64,000 bases of DNA from Actinomadura fibrosa (GCF_900659615.1 NZ_CAACUY010000017.1:26950-90949); one strand, 5' to 3'. Positions 34,366-43,393 are shown, counted from the first letter of the stretch. Notes: generated from the letters alone by a model not told the origin. Made by a program: numbers and translations.

Positions 34366-35270
34366 GCACCGCACCCGACACCCGACTGCTGAAGCAGGTC
34401 CTCGCCACCGTCGACGGCGACGACCCCCGCCTCAAGCAGGTGGTCTCCGCGCTGGTCACCCACCTGCACGCGTTCGTCAACGACGTCCGGCCGACCGAGC
34501 AGGAGTGGCTCGCCGGCCTGGACTTCCTCATCGAGACCGGTCAGCGCTGGTGCGGACCGCACCGCAACGAGTTCATCCTGCTGTCGGACATGCTCGGCCT
34601 CACCACGGCCGTCGATGACGTCAACCACCGCGGTCCCGACGGCATGACCCCCTCATCGGTGGAAGGGCCGTTCCACTCGCCCGCGCCGCCGCGTGAACTG
34701 GGCGACTGGATCAGCTCTGGTCCCGAACGCGACCGGGCGACGCCCACCGTGGTGCACGGCCGCGTCCTGGACTGCGACGGCACCCCGCTGCCGGGCGCCG
34801 TCATCGACCTGTGGCAGGCCAACGACACCGGCCTGTACGACTCCCAGGACGACTCGCAGGACCAGGGCAACCTGCGCGCGCTGCTCACCACCGACGCCGA
34901 GGGTAGCTACTGGTTCCGGACCATCCGTCCCAGCAGCTACCCGGTCCCCACCGACGGCACCGCCGGACGCCTGCTCAAGGCCATCGGCCGCCACCCCATG
35001 CGCCCCGCGCACCTGCACGTCAAGGTCACCGCGCCCGGGTACCGGACGCTGACCACGCACGTCTTCCTCGCGGAGGACCCCTACCTGGACTCCGACGCCG
35101 CCTTCGCGGTCAAGCCCGAGCTGATCTGCGTCCCGCGGAGGCGCGAATCGCCCGGCGACCAGGAGCGGTGGCGGATGGACGGGCCGTTCGAGGAGATCGA
35201 GTTCGACCTGCGGCTGGTCCCGCTCGACTGGACGGCCGACGACGGCGAGCAGACGGAGGAGCGGCAGTGA
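34362..35270 (+). CDS. Intradiol dioxygenase, hydroxyquinol 1,2-dioxygenase type
   Basis: A 302-residue intradiol dioxygenase with all four Fe(III) ligands: Tyr159 (TGLYDSQ), Tyr193 (SSYPVP), His217 and His219 (RPAHLHVKV). The long helical N-terminal dimerisation domain (residues 1-100) and VEGPFHSPAPP are typical of catechol/hydroxyquinol dioxygenases. It opens 1,2,4-trihydroxybenzene (or a catechol) between the hydroxyls, giving maleylacetate (or a muconate). No maleylacetate reductase is visible in the window. Coupled to genes on both sides by overlaps. Confidence 0.9.
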   Translation: MSTAPDTRLLKQVLATVDGDDPRLKQVVSALVTHLHAFVNDVRPTEQEWLAGLDFLIETGQRWCGPHRNEFILLSDMLGLTTAVDDVNHRGPDGMTPSSVEGPFHSPAPPRELGDWISSGPERDRATPTVVHGRVLDCDGTPLPGAVIDLWQANDTGLYDSQDDSQDQGNLRALLTTDAEGSYWFRTIRPSSYPVPTDGTAGRLLKAIGRHPMRPAHLHVKVTAPGYRTLTTHVFLAEDPYLDSDAAFAVKPELICVPRRRESPGDQERWRMDGPFEEIEFDLRLVPLDWTADDGEQTEERQ

Positions 35271-36133
35271 AGCTTGTGGGAGCGCGCCTGCCGGGCGAGG
35301 ACGCGGTCCACATCGCCCGCTGTGACGGCGGTGGCGACGATGCCCGGATCCACCCGATCACCGATGTGGACCAGTTCTGGGCCGATGCCCAGCGCTGGAC
35401 GGCCAAGGCGGCCGAGCTCACCGGGGAGGGCATGCCCGCAGGCACGGTGCGCCTCGTGCCGCCGGTCCCGTCCTCGGCCCGCGTGATCTGCATCGGCCTC
35501 AACTACAAGGCGCACGCGGCCGAAGGGTCGTTCCAGGTCCCGGACCACCCGACGCTGTTCGGCCGCTGGACGGCCTCCCTCAGCGTCGGCGGCGTCCCCG
35601 CGCCCGTCCCCGCCGGGGAGGCCGGGCTCGACTGGGAGGGCGAGGTCGCCGCCTACGTCGGCGCCCCGCTGTGCGACGCCGACCCCGACACCGCCCGCGC
35701 AGCCGTCCTCGGGTACTCGACGTTCAACGACCTCACCTCGCGGCGCGCGCAGAAGCTCACGTCGCAGTGGACGCTGGGCAAGAACGGCGACCGCAGCGGT
35801 CCCCTCGGCCCGCTCGTCACCGCCGACGAGGTCGGCGACCTGCGGGACGGCCTGCGCGTCCGCACGCGCGTCAACGGCGAGACCGTCCAGGACGGCGACA
35901 CCCGCGACATGATCTTCGAGCTCGGCGCGGTGCTGTCGCTCATCAGCCGCACCCTCACGCTCCGGCCCGGAGACGTCATCGCCACCGGCACGCCCGAGGG
36001 CGTCGGCTACGTCCGCAACCCGCCGTGGCTGCTCGGACCGGGTGACGTCGTCGAGGTCGAGGTCGACCGCCTCGGCGTCCTGCGCACCCCGATCGTCGGC
36101 GCCGCCGGCCGCACCGAGTCTGGAGAGGCATGA
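35267..36133 (+). CDS. Fumarylacetoacetate hydrolase-family protein
   Basis: A 288-residue FAH-family protein with the short N-terminal domain. It shows ICIGLNYKAHAAE, LDWEGEVAAYVG (metal-binding Glu pair), GYSTFNDLTSRRAQ and ATGTPEGVGYVRNPPWLLGPGDVVEVEVDRLG. Such proteins are acylpyruvate hydrolases, oxo-diene hydratases or oxaloacetate-type decarboxylases. GTG start overlaps the dioxygenase stop; its own stop overlaps the dehydrogenase start. It probably processes the ring-cleavage product. Confidence 0.87.
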   Translation: MKLVGARLPGEDAVHIARCDGGGDDARIHPITDVDQFWADAQRWTAKAAELTGEGMPAGTVRLVPPVPSSARVICIGLNYKAHAAEGSFQVPDHPTLFGRWTASLSVGGVPAPVPAGEAGLDWEGEVAAYVGAPLCDADPDTARAAVLGYSTFNDLTSRRAQKLTSQWTLGKNGDRSGPLGPLVTADEVGDLRDGLRVRTRVNGETVQDGDTRDMIFELGAVLSLISRTLTLRPGDVIATGTPEGVGYVRNPPWLLGPGDVVEVEVDRLGVLRTPIVGAAGRTESGEA

Positions 36134-37608
36134 TTCAGCACTGGATCGACGGCAAGCCCGCCCCGGGCACCGGCGACCGCACCGCACCCGTGACCAACCC
36201 CGCCACCGGCGCCGTCACCGGCCGGGTCGCGCTGGCCTCCGCCGAGGACGCGGCCGCCGCGATCGCCTCGGCCGCCGCCGCGTTCCCCGCCTGGCGCGAC
36301 ACCTCGCTGGCCCGCCGCACCCGTGTGCTGTTCGCGTTCCGGGAGCTGCTCAACGCCCGCAAGCACGAGCTCGCGGAGATCATCACCGCCGAGCACGGCA
36401 AGGTCCTCTCCGACGCGCTCGGCGAGGTCAGCCGCGGGCAGGAGGTCGTGGAGTTCGCCTGCGGGATCCCGCACCTGATCAAGGGCGAGTACACCGAGAA
36501 CGCCTCCACCAGGGTCGACGTGTCCTCGGTCCGCCAGCCGGTCGGCCCGGTCGCGGTGATCAGCCCGTTCAACTTCCCGGTGATGGTGCCGATGTGGTTC
36601 TTCCCCATCGCGATCGCCGCCGGCGACACCGTGGTCCTCAAGCCCAGCGAGAAGGACCCCTCCGCCGCCCTGTGGCTCGCGGAGCTGTGGGCCGAGGCCG
36701 GGCTGCCCGACGGCGTCTTCACCGTCCTCCAGGGGGACAAGGTCGCGGTCGACGCCCTGCTCACCAGCCCTGACATCAAGGCCGTCTCCTTCGTCGGCTC
36801 CACCCCGATCGCCCGCTACGTGTACGAGACCGGCACGGCGCACGGCAAGCGGGTCCAGGCCCTCGGCGGCGCCAAGAACCACATGCTCGTCCTGCCCGAC
36901 GCCGACCTCGACCTGGCCGCCGACGCCGCCGTCAACGCCGGGTACGGCTCGGCCGGCGAACGCTGCATGGCCATCAGCGCCCTCGTCGCGGTCGGCGACA
37001 TCGCCGACGCGCTGATCGAGAAGATCGTCGAGCGGACCGCGACCCTGCGCGTCGGCGACGGCACCACCGACGTCGACATGGGACCGCTGGTCACCCGGGA
37101 GCACCGCGACAGGGTCGCCGCCTTCGTCGACGCGGGCGTGGCGCAAGGGGCCAGGCTCGTCGTGGACGGCCGTACGGCCGACGGCGGAGGCGACGGCTTC
37201 TGGCTCGGCCCCACGCTCTTCGACCGGGTCACGCCGGAGATGAGCATCTACACCGAGGAGATCTTCGGGCCGGTCCTCAGCGTGCTGCGCGTCCGCACCT
37301 ACGAGGAGGGGCTGAAGCTGATCAACTCCAACCCCTACGGCAACGGGACCGCCGTCTTCACCCGCGACGGCGGCGCGGCCCGCCGCTTCCAGAACGAGGT
37401 GGAGGCCGGCATGGTCGGCATCAACGTGCCCATCCCGGTGCCGATGGCCTACTACTCCTTCGGCGGCTGGAAGAGCTCCCTGTTCGGCGACACCCACGCC
37501 CACGGGCTGGAGGGCGTGCGCTTCTTCACGCGCAACAAGGTCGTCACCGCCCGCTGGCCGGATCCCAGCCACGGCGGCCTCAACCTCGGCTTCCCGGAGA
37601 ACGCGTGA
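36130..37608 (+). CDS. mmsA: CoA-acylating (methyl)malonate-semialdehyde dehydrogenase
   Basis: A 492-residue aldehyde dehydrogenase of the MmsA/IolA branch. It has ISPFNFPVMVPMWFFPIAIAAGDTVVLKPSE, FVGSTPIARYVYETG and the catalytic Cys279 in GERCMA. It oxidises malonate or methylmalonate semialdehyde with NAD and CoA, giving acetyl-CoA or propionyl-CoA and CO2. It is similar along its length to the iolA product at 54 kb, with the same catalytic position. Here it would drain a semialdehyde from the ring pathway. Overlaps both neighbours by 4 bp. Confidence 0.9.
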   Translation: MIQHWIDGKPAPGTGDRTAPVTNPATGAVTGRVALASAEDAAAAIASAAAAFPAWRDTSLARRTRVLFAFRELLNARKHELAEIITAEHGKVLSDALGEVSRGQEVVEFACGIPHLIKGEYTENASTRVDVSSVRQPVGPVAVISPFNFPVMVPMWFFPIAIAAGDTVVLKPSEKDPSAALWLAELWAEAGLPDGVFTVLQGDKVAVDALLTSPDIKAVSFVGSTPIARYVYETGTAHGKRVQALGGAKNHMLVLPDADLDLAADAAVNAGYGSAGERCMAISALVAVGDIADALIEKIVERTATLRVGDGTTDVDMGPLVTREHRDRVAAFVDAGVAQGARLVVDGRTADGGGDGFWLGPTLFDRVTPEMSIYTEEIFGPVLSVLRVRTYEEGLKLINSNPYGNGTAVFTRDGGAARRFQNEVEAGMVGINVPIPVPMAYYSFGGWKSSLFGDTHAHGLEGVRFFTRNKVVTARWPDPSHGGLNLGFPENA

Positions 37609-38810
37609 GCATCCCGCACCCCCTCGAACAGGCGGACGGCCCGCTGGCCGGAACCATTGTCACCGACCTCAGCAGGGCCCTGGCCGGCCCGCACGCGGCG
37701 ATGATGCTGGGCGACCTCGGCGCCACGGTCATCAAGGTCGAGAACCCGGGCGGCGGGGACGACACGCGAGGTTGGGGCCCTCCGTTCGTCTCACCGCTCG
37801 GCACCGACGAGGAACGGGAGTCCACCTATTTCCTGTCGGCCAACCGCAACAAGCGGTCCATCAGCCTCGACCTCAAGTCCGACGAGGGCAGGCAGACTCT
37901 GGACGGCCTCATCCGCCGCTCCGACGTCCTGATCGAGAACTTCCGGACCGGCGTCCTGGACCGGCTCGGGTACGGCACGCAGCGCCTGGCCGAACTGAAT
38001 CCGCGCCTGGTCGTCCTCAGCATCACCGGGTTCGGGCATGACGGGCCCGAAGGCGGCCGTCCCGGCTACGACCAGATCGCCCAGGGCGAGGCCGGGCTGA
38101 TGTCCCTCACCGGCTCCGGCCCCGAGGACCCGCAGCGCATGGGCGTGCCCATCGCCGACCTTCTCGCCGGGATGTACGGGGCGTACGGCGTGCTCGCCGC
38201 GCTGCTGGAGCGCGCACGGACGGGCCGGGGGCAGGTCGTCCGCACCTCCCTGCTCGCCGCGACGGTCGGCGTCCACGCCTACCAGGGCACCAAATGGACG
38301 GTCGCGGGAGAGGTCGGGCGGGCCCAGGGCAACCACCATCCCTCGATCTGCCCCTACGGCCTGTTCCGCACCCGCGACGGCGCCGTCCAGATCGCCGTCG
38401 GCAGCGAGCCGCTCTGGAAGCGCTTCTGCGCCGCCTTCGACATCGACGCCGACGCGGACGGGATCGCGACCAACCCCGAGCGCGTCGCCAACCAGGCCGC
38501 CGTCATCGACCTGGTGACCGACCGGTTCGCGCACCACGACACCGACACGCTGCTGCGCTTGCTGGCCGATGCGGGAGTCCCCGCGGGGAAGGTCCGCGAC
38601 CTGCGGCAGGTCTACGAATGGGAGCAGACCCGCAGCCAGGGCCTGCTGGTGGACGTGCGGCACCGGACGCTCGGCGACATCACCCTGCCCGGGCCCCCGC
38701 TGCGCTTCTTCGCTCCCGACGGCACCGAGACCACCCGTACCCGCCACCTGGCCCCGCCCGTCCTCGCAGCCGACACCGACGCGGTCCGCGCGTGGCTGGA
38801 AGCGGTCTGA
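37605..38810 (+). CDS. Class III (CaiB/BaiF) CoA-transferase
   Basis: A 401-residue family III CoA-transferase. It has VTDLSRALAGPHAAMMLGDLGATVIKVENP at the N-terminus, LDLKSDEGR, and GYDQIAQGEAGLMSLTG with the catalytic Asp that carries the acyl group. It swaps CoA between carboxylic acids, most likely activating an acid formed in the pathway. GTG start with GTGA overlap; the stop overlaps the carboxyltransferase start by one base (TGATG). Confidence 0.9.
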   Translation: MSIPHPLEQADGPLAGTIVTDLSRALAGPHAAMMLGDLGATVIKVENPGGGDDTRGWGPPFVSPLGTDEERESTYFLSANRNKRSISLDLKSDEGRQTLDGLIRRSDVLIENFRTGVLDRLGYGTQRLAELNPRLVVLSITGFGHDGPEGGRPGYDQIAQGEAGLMSLTGSGPEDPQRMGVPIADLLAGMYGAYGVLAALLERARTGRGQVVRTSLLAATVGVHAYQGTKWTVAGEVGRAQGNHHPSICPYGLFRTRDGAVQIAVGSEPLWKRFCAAFDIDADADGIATNPERVANQAAVIDLVTDRFAHHDTDTLLRLLADAGVPAGKVRDLRQVYEWEQTRSQGLLVDVRHRTLGDITLPGPPLRFFAPDGTETTRTRHLAPPVLAADTDAVRAWLEAV

Positions 38811-40237
38811 TGCGGGCTCGCGAGCTCATTCACACGCTCCTCGACGAGGGCACCTTCCGCTGCTGGGACGGGCCCCTGCCCGACGTCCGGACGAGCAGCG
38901 GCTACGCCACCGAGCTGGCCGCGGCGCGCGAGCGGACCGGGCTCGACGAGTCGGTGACCACCGGAGAAGGGCGACTGCTCGGCGCCCGGGTCGCCGTCAT
39001 GGCGTGCGAGTTCGCGTTCCTCGGCGGCTCGATCGGGGTGGCCGCCGGGGAGCGGCTCACGGCGGCGGTGGAACGTGCCACAGCCGAGCGGCTGCCGCTC
39101 CTCGCGCTGCCCGCCTCGGGCGGCACCCGCATGCAGGAGGGCACGACCGCGTTCCTCCAGATGGTCAAGATCACCGCCGCCGTGGCCGCGCACAAGGCCG
39201 CGCACCTGCCCTACCTGGTGTACCTGCGCCATCCCACCACCGGCGGCGTCTTCGCGTCCTGGGGCTCGCTCGGCCACCTCACCCTGGCCGAGCCGGGCGC
39301 GCTCATCGGCTTCCTCGGCCCCCGCGTCTACGAGGCGCTGCACGACACGCCGTTCCCCAAGGATGTCCAGACGGCGGAGAACCTCCATGCCCACGGCCTC
39401 ATTGACGCGGTCGTCCCGGTGAGCGGCCTGGCGCGATTCCTCGGCACGGTACTGAGCGTGCTCAACGCGCGGGCCCGGCCAGGCAGCGAAGAAGCCCCTG
39501 CCATGGTCGATGAGACTCCGGCGTGGGACTCGGTCCTGGAGTCGCGGCGTCCGGGCCGCGCCGGTGTGCGCGACCTGCTTCGGGTGGCGGCCACCGACGT
39601 GGTGCGGCTCAGGGGAACCCAGACGGTGACCGCCCTGGCGCGCTTCGGCGGCAACCCCTGCGTCCTGGTCGGCCAGGACCGTGACGGACCGGCCCCCGGC
39701 CCCGGAGCGCTCCGCCTCGCCCGCCACGGGATGCGGCTGGCCGCCGATCTGAAGCTCCCGCTGGTCACCGTCATCGACACCCCCGGCGCCGAACTGTCCC
39801 AGCGGGCCGAGGAAGGAGGGCTCGCGAGCGAGATCGCGCTCTGCCTGACCGATCTCATCACCCTCCCGGCCCCCACCCTCTCGCTGCTGCTCGGGCAGGG
39901 GACGGGAGGCGCCGCGCTCGCCCTGCTGCCGGCCGACCGGGTCCTGGCGGCCCAGCACGCGTGGCTGTCACCGCTTCCTCCCGAAGGCGCCAGCGCGATC
40001 GTCCACCGCGGCACCCTGCACGCCCCGGAACTGGCCGCCGCTCAGCGGATCCGCGCGAGCGACCTGCGCGCGGACGGCATCGTGGACGACGTCGTCCCCG
40101 AAGACCCGCACGATCGCGACCAGATCAGCCGCGCGGCCGGCCGAGCGCTCGCACGAGAACTCGCCCACCTCATCGCCGCTGACGGCGAACAACGCCTCCG
40201 GCTACGTCGGCGCCGCTACCGGCACGTCGGTCTCTGA
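38810..40237 (+). CDS. Fused AccD-AccA-type acyl-CoA carboxyltransferase
   Basis: A 475-residue protein with two crotonase-fold carboxyltransferase halves. The N-half (GARVAVMACEFAFLGGSIGVAAGERL, LPASGGTRMQEG, GLIDAVVP) resembles AccD. The C-half (VTVIDTPGAELSQRAEEGGLASEIA, GQGTGGAALALLPADRVLA) resembles AccA. It would move carboxyl groups between biotin and an acyl-CoA, or drive the reverse decarboxylation. No biotin carboxylase or biotin carrier is encoded nearby, and the zinc-ribbon of AccD is missing. Last gene of the cluster, coupled to the CoA-transferase. Confidence 0.82.
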   Translation: MRARELIHTLLDEGTFRCWDGPLPDVRTSSGYATELAAARERTGLDESVTTGEGRLLGARVAVMACEFAFLGGSIGVAAGERLTAAVERATAERLPLLALPASGGTRMQEGTTAFLQMVKITAAVAAHKAAHLPYLVYLRHPTTGGVFASWGSLGHLTLAEPGALIGFLGPRVYEALHDTPFPKDVQTAENLHAHGLIDAVVPVSGLARFLGTVLSVLNARARPGSEEAPAMVDETPAWDSVLESRRPGRAGVRDLLRVAATDVVRLRGTQTVTALARFGGNPCVLVGQDRDGPAPGPGALRLARHGMRLAADLKLPLVTVIDTPGAELSQRAEEGGLASEIALCLTDLITLPAPTLSLLLGQGTGGAALALLPADRVLAAQHAWLSPLPPEGASAIVHRGTLHAPELAAAQRIRASDLRADGIVDDVVPEDPHDRDQISRAAGRALARELAHLIAADGEQRLRLRRRRYRHVGL

Positions 40238-40240
40238 AAC

Positions 40241-40268
40241 CGATGGCACCGCCGCGATAGCGCCATCG
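40241..40268. terminator. Convergent hairpin after carboxyltransferase gene
   Basis: CGATGGC (40241-40247) pairs perfectly with GCCATCG (40262-40268). It starts 4 bp after the carboxyltransferase stop and lies before the end of the opposing gene (40287), so it can stop both transcripts. Confidence 0.55.
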
Positions 40269-40286
40269 CGTCCCGACGTGACTGGA

Positions 40287-41276
40287 TCAGAGGCGGAAAC
40301 CGTCGTCGGCCTGGGCGAGCACGATCTCCTCCGCCGTGCGGGGCCGGGCGGCCAAGCCCTGCTCGGCGGAGTAGCGGGCGAAGGTCTCCAGCACGTGCCG
40401 GTTGCGCTCCAGGCCGTAGTCCCAGTACCCGGCTCCGAGCGCCTCCAGCGTCTCGGCCAGGTGCTGCTCCAGCCACGGCAGCATGACCTTCAGCGCGTTG
40501 CGCTGCGCCAGGTCGGTGTAGGCCAAGTCCAGCGCCTGGATGAACGCCTTGGTCAGCGACCGGGCGATCCACGGGTGCCGCTCGTACACCTCGCGGCGGA
40601 TCACGACCGTGTGCATGATCGGGAAGATGCCGGTCCGCCGGTAGTAGTCGCGCTCCTCGGCCTGGAAGTCGGGGAACAGGCGGCCGAGCCGCGGGTCGGT
40701 GCCGAACCCGGCGGGCGTCCCCGGGCAGTACACGGCGTCCAGCTCCCCTTCGGCCAGCATCGCCGAGAGGGTCTGGTCGGGCCCGATGGGGGTCACGCTG
40801 ATCTTGGGCGGCAGGTCCAGGCCGATCTTCTCGATCCTGCCCGGCTGGCTCAGCCCGCCGGTGAAGTAGCGCACCGACTCGACCGGGACGCCGTAGTGCT
40901 CGGCCAGGATGCCGCGCTGCCACACGCACGCGGTGAGCTGGTACTCCGGCAGGCCGACCCGGCGTCCGCGCAGGTCGGCGGGGCCGGTGAGCCCGGCCGC
41001 GGTGTTGACGTAGACCGACTGGTGCCGGAAGGACCGCGACGGGAAGACCGGCAGCGCGACGAACGGCGGCGACGGCCGGTCGAGCGTGAGCAGGTAGGTG
41101 GACAGGCTCATCTCGCTGACGTCGAACTCCCGGTACCGCGCCTGCCGGTAGAAGGTCTCCTCGACCGGCAGCGCGACGACGTTCAGGTCGATGCCCTCGG
41201 GGACGACGCGGCCGTCGCGCAGCGCGCGGATCCGGTCGTAGTCCTCGCAGGCGAACGACAGGCTCAGACGGGTCAC
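40287..41276 (-). CDS. 4,5-dihydroxyphthalate decarboxylase-like protein (periplasmic-binding fold, cytoplasmic)
   Basis: A 329-residue protein with a type II solute-binding fold: RGRRVGLPEYQLTACVWQRGIL, GPDQTLSAMLAEGELDAVYCP and IFPIMHTVVIRREVYERHPWIARSL. It lacks any signal peptide or lipobox (it starts VTRLSLSFACEDYDRIRAL) and no ABC permease or ATPase is nearby. These traits match Pht5-like 4,5-dihydroxyphthalate decarboxylases, which use this fold as an enzyme. The GTG start overlaps the MFS gene stop by 4 bp. It may remove a carboxyl from a phthalate-like or hydroxybenzoate compound brought in by the MFS protein. Confidence 0.78.
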   Translation of the reverse strand: MTRLSLSFACEDYDRIRALRDGRVVPEGIDLNVVALPVEETFYRQARYREFDVSEMSLSTYLLTLDRPSPPFVALPVFPSRSFRHQSVYVNTAAGLTGPADLRGRRVGLPEYQLTACVWQRGILAEHYGVPVESVRYFTGGLSQPGRIEKIGLDLPPKISVTPIGPDQTLSAMLAEGELDAVYCPGTPAGFGTDPRLGRLFPDFQAEERDYYRRTGIFPIMHTVVIRREVYERHPWIARSLTKAFIQALDLAYTDLAQRNALKVMLPWLEQHLAETLEALGAGYWDYGLERNRHVLETFARYSAEQGLAARPRTAEEIVLAQADDGFRL

Positions 41277-42697
41277 GCGGGTGCTCCTTCGACGGTCGTG
41301 GCGGGGGCGGCGGAACGGAGCCGGCCGAGCGGCGCGCAGAGCAGCAGGGCCAGCAGCGCGCAGGCTCCGCAGACGGCGAAGCCGGCGACGTAGGCGCTGA
41401 GGGCGGGCTTGCCGGACGGCCCGGTGAGGGCGGTGAACAGCACGCCGAAGACGGCGCTGCCGACCGAGTTGCCGACCGCGTACATCACGACCGACAGGCC
41501 CAGCGCGATCCCCGACTCGTGCGCCGGGACGGCCCGCACCACCAGCAGCTGGGTGGCGGCCAGCGTCACCGCCAGCCCGCAGGAGTCGAGGGCCAGGGCG
41601 GGCAGCGTGGCCCCGGCGTGCGCGTGGCCGAACGCGTAGGCGGCGAAGCCGGCCACGATGAGCGCGAAGCCGATGGCCGCGGCCGAGACCAGGCCGCGCC
41701 GCCGGGCCGTCCGCAGCACCACGATGCCGAGCACGCTGCCGATGGCCTGCGGCAGGGCGTACCAGCCGGCGCCCAGGGCCGTCCAGCCGTACCCGAACCC
41801 CGAGGCCTCGGGCGTCTGGGCGAGACGGGTGATGGCCGACAGCGACCCGTAGATCCCGACGGCGATGAGGAAGGTCATGGCGTACGGGAGGCCGACGTCG
41901 CGGCGCAGCAGGTAGGACACGTCGATCAGCGGCTTGTCGGCGGACCGCTCCCGCAGCCACCACAGGACGCCGAGCACGGCCCCGCCGGCCAGCAGCCCGG
42001 CGACGCGGCCCGAGCCCCACCCCCAGGCCGGACCCTGGCTGAGGCCGAGGAGGAACGCGACCAGCGCGAGCGTGAGCAGCAGCGCGCCGGGAAGGTCGAG
42101 CCCGCCGGCGGCGCGGGCGTCGGAGTCCCGCACGAACGCGACGGTCGTGACCAGGGCGAGCAGCGCGGCCACCGCGCTGATCACGAAGAACAGCCGCCAG
42201 TCGCCCGGATGCGCGCCGACCAGCGCGCCGAGCAGCAGGCCGCCCGCCACGCCGAGGCCGGTTCCGACGTGGACGCTGAAGATCGCGGTCTGCGCGCGGC
42301 GCGGCGACATCGTGTCGCTCGCGATCGCCTCGGGCAGCGCCAGCATCGGGAGCTGGGCCCCGATCAGGACGCGGCCGACGATCATCACCGCCAGGCTCGT
42401 GGCGAGGGCGCAGACCACGCAGCCGGCCAGTACCAGCGCCATGGCCAGCAGGATCACCGGCCGCTTCCCGATCAGGTCGGCCAGCCTGGTCAGCACCGCC
42501 AGGAACACCGCCCCGGAGATCAGGCCCGAGGTCAGGATCCACGCGGTCCCCGCCGTCGAGGCGTGCAGCGCGCCGCCGATCGTCGGCAGCAGCGGCAGCA
42601 GGCCGACCTGGACGAGCTGGAGCGCGAACCCGAGATAGGTGAGCGTGACCACGGCCGCACGGCCGTTGACCTCTCTCGCTGTGGCCGGGGTGGGCAT
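41273..42697 (-). CDS. Major facilitator superfamily transporter
   Basis: A 474-residue membrane protein with many hydrophobic spans. It has the MFS inter-helix 2-3 motif LADLIGKRPVILLAMAL, TMSPRRAQTAIFSVHVGTGLGVAGGLLLGALVG and a second half beginning YAMTFLIAVG. The pattern suggests the 14-helix DHA2/EmrB group, normally proton-coupled drug or metabolite transport. ATG 42697 follows a perfect AGGAGG. Coupled to the Pht5-like gene, it may import the aromatic acid or export toxic intermediates. A PadR gene lies just upstream on the same strand. Confidence 0.88.
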   Translation of the reverse strand: MPTPATAREVNGRAAVVTLTYLGFALQLVQVGLLPLLPTIGGALHASTAGTAWILTSGLISGAVFLAVLTRLADLIGKRPVILLAMALVLAGCVVCALATSLAVMIVGRVLIGAQLPMLALPEAIASDTMSPRRAQTAIFSVHVGTGLGVAGGLLLGALVGAHPGDWRLFFVISAVAALLALVTTVAFVRDSDARAAGGLDLPGALLLTLALVAFLLGLSQGPAWGWGSGRVAGLLAGGAVLGVLWWLRERSADKPLIDVSYLLRRDVGLPYAMTFLIAVGIYGSLSAITRLAQTPEASGFGYGWTALGAGWYALPQAIGSVLGIVVLRTARRRGLVSAAAIGFALIVAGFAAYAFGHAHAGATLPALALDSCGLAVTLAATQLLVVRAVPAHESGIALGLSVVMYAVGNSVGSAVFGVLFTALTGPSGKPALSAYVAGFAVCGACALLALLLCAPLGRLRSAAPATTVEGAPA

Positions 42698-42777
42698 GGG
42701 ACCTCCTGGGGATACGTTCCGCCGGCTCGGCGGCGACGTGAGGCGGCTCACGCTAACCACGAGGACCATGTGTGTCA

Positions 42778-42799
42778 ATGTTTACGTATCTGCTTACAT
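42778..42799. promoter_or_regulatory. Imperfect inverted repeat before the MFS gene
   Basis: ATGT...ACAT ends enclose TTACGTATC and TGCTTAC at the end of the padR-like gene, about 80 bp before the MFS start. It shares TTACGTA with the palindrome ahead of that PadR gene. PadR repressors use ATGT-(8 or 10)-ACAT sites, so this is a reasonable second site. Confidence 0.45.
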
Positions 42800-43393
42800 A
42801 AATCCGTCGCGCTCCAGCTCGTCCACGAGGGCGAGACCCCGCTCCGCCCAGGCCACCTCGGCCCGGGCGCGCTCGGCCATGCCCTCGTACACGTGGACCT
42901 TGTAGGCGACGATGGCCGCGTGCCGCTCCTTCGGCGCCTTGGCCAGCCGCCGCTGCATCAGATCGGTGCCCCGCGCCCGCAACTGCTCGACATGCCACTC
43001 CCAGCGCCGCAGCTGCTCGGCGTGGTAGGCGCGGTGCGCCGCGAACTGCTCCCGCGCCGCGTCCGGCGGCGCGTACTCGAAATAGGTCGCCTTCAGATGG
43101 GCGACGTCCCGGGGCAGCGTCGGCTCCTCCACCGTGGCGACCCACCGGCACAGCTCCTCGCGGCCTGCCTCGGTCACCGTGTAAGCCCGCTTGGTGGCCT
43201 TGCCTTGCGTCCCGCGCGGCTCCTCCTGGGCCACCACCAGGTTCTCCCGTTCGAGCTTCCGCAACTCGGTATAGATCTGCGGATGGGTGGCATGCCAGAC
43301 CCGATTGGCCGACTGGTCGAACGTCTTGGCCAGCTCGTAGCCGGTCATCGCCCCCGCGTCGAGCGTCGCCAGCAGCGCATGTCGTAGTGACAT
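42794..43393 (-). CDS. PadR-family transcriptional regulator
   Basis: A 199-residue PadR regulator. The winged helix is LRHALLATLDAGAMTGYELAKTFDQSANRVWHATHPQIYTELRKLERENLVVAQEE, with the wing ending RAYTVTEAGREEL. The C-terminal Vir_C-like helical half (FEYAPPDAAREQFAAHRAYHAEQL) forms the dimer. PadR proteins usually repress phenolic-acid or efflux genes. It probably controls the MFS/Pht5-like pair downstream and itself; palindromes are present before both. Confidence 0.9.
   Translation of the reverse strand: MSLRHALLATLDAGAMTGYELAKTFDQSANRVWHATHPQIYTELRKLERENLVVAQEEPRGTQGKATKRAYTVTEAGREELCRWVATVEEPTLPRDVAHLKATYFEYAPPDAAREQFAAHRAYHAEQLRRWEWHVEQLRARGTDLMQRRLAKAPKERHAAIVAYKVHVYEGMAERARAEVAWAERGLALVDELERDGFM

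Noticed and set aside
40287..41276. ABC-transporter substrate-binding protein
   Set aside because: The fold fits, but there is no signal peptide, lipobox, permease or ATPase gene; a Pht5-like enzyme is a better match.
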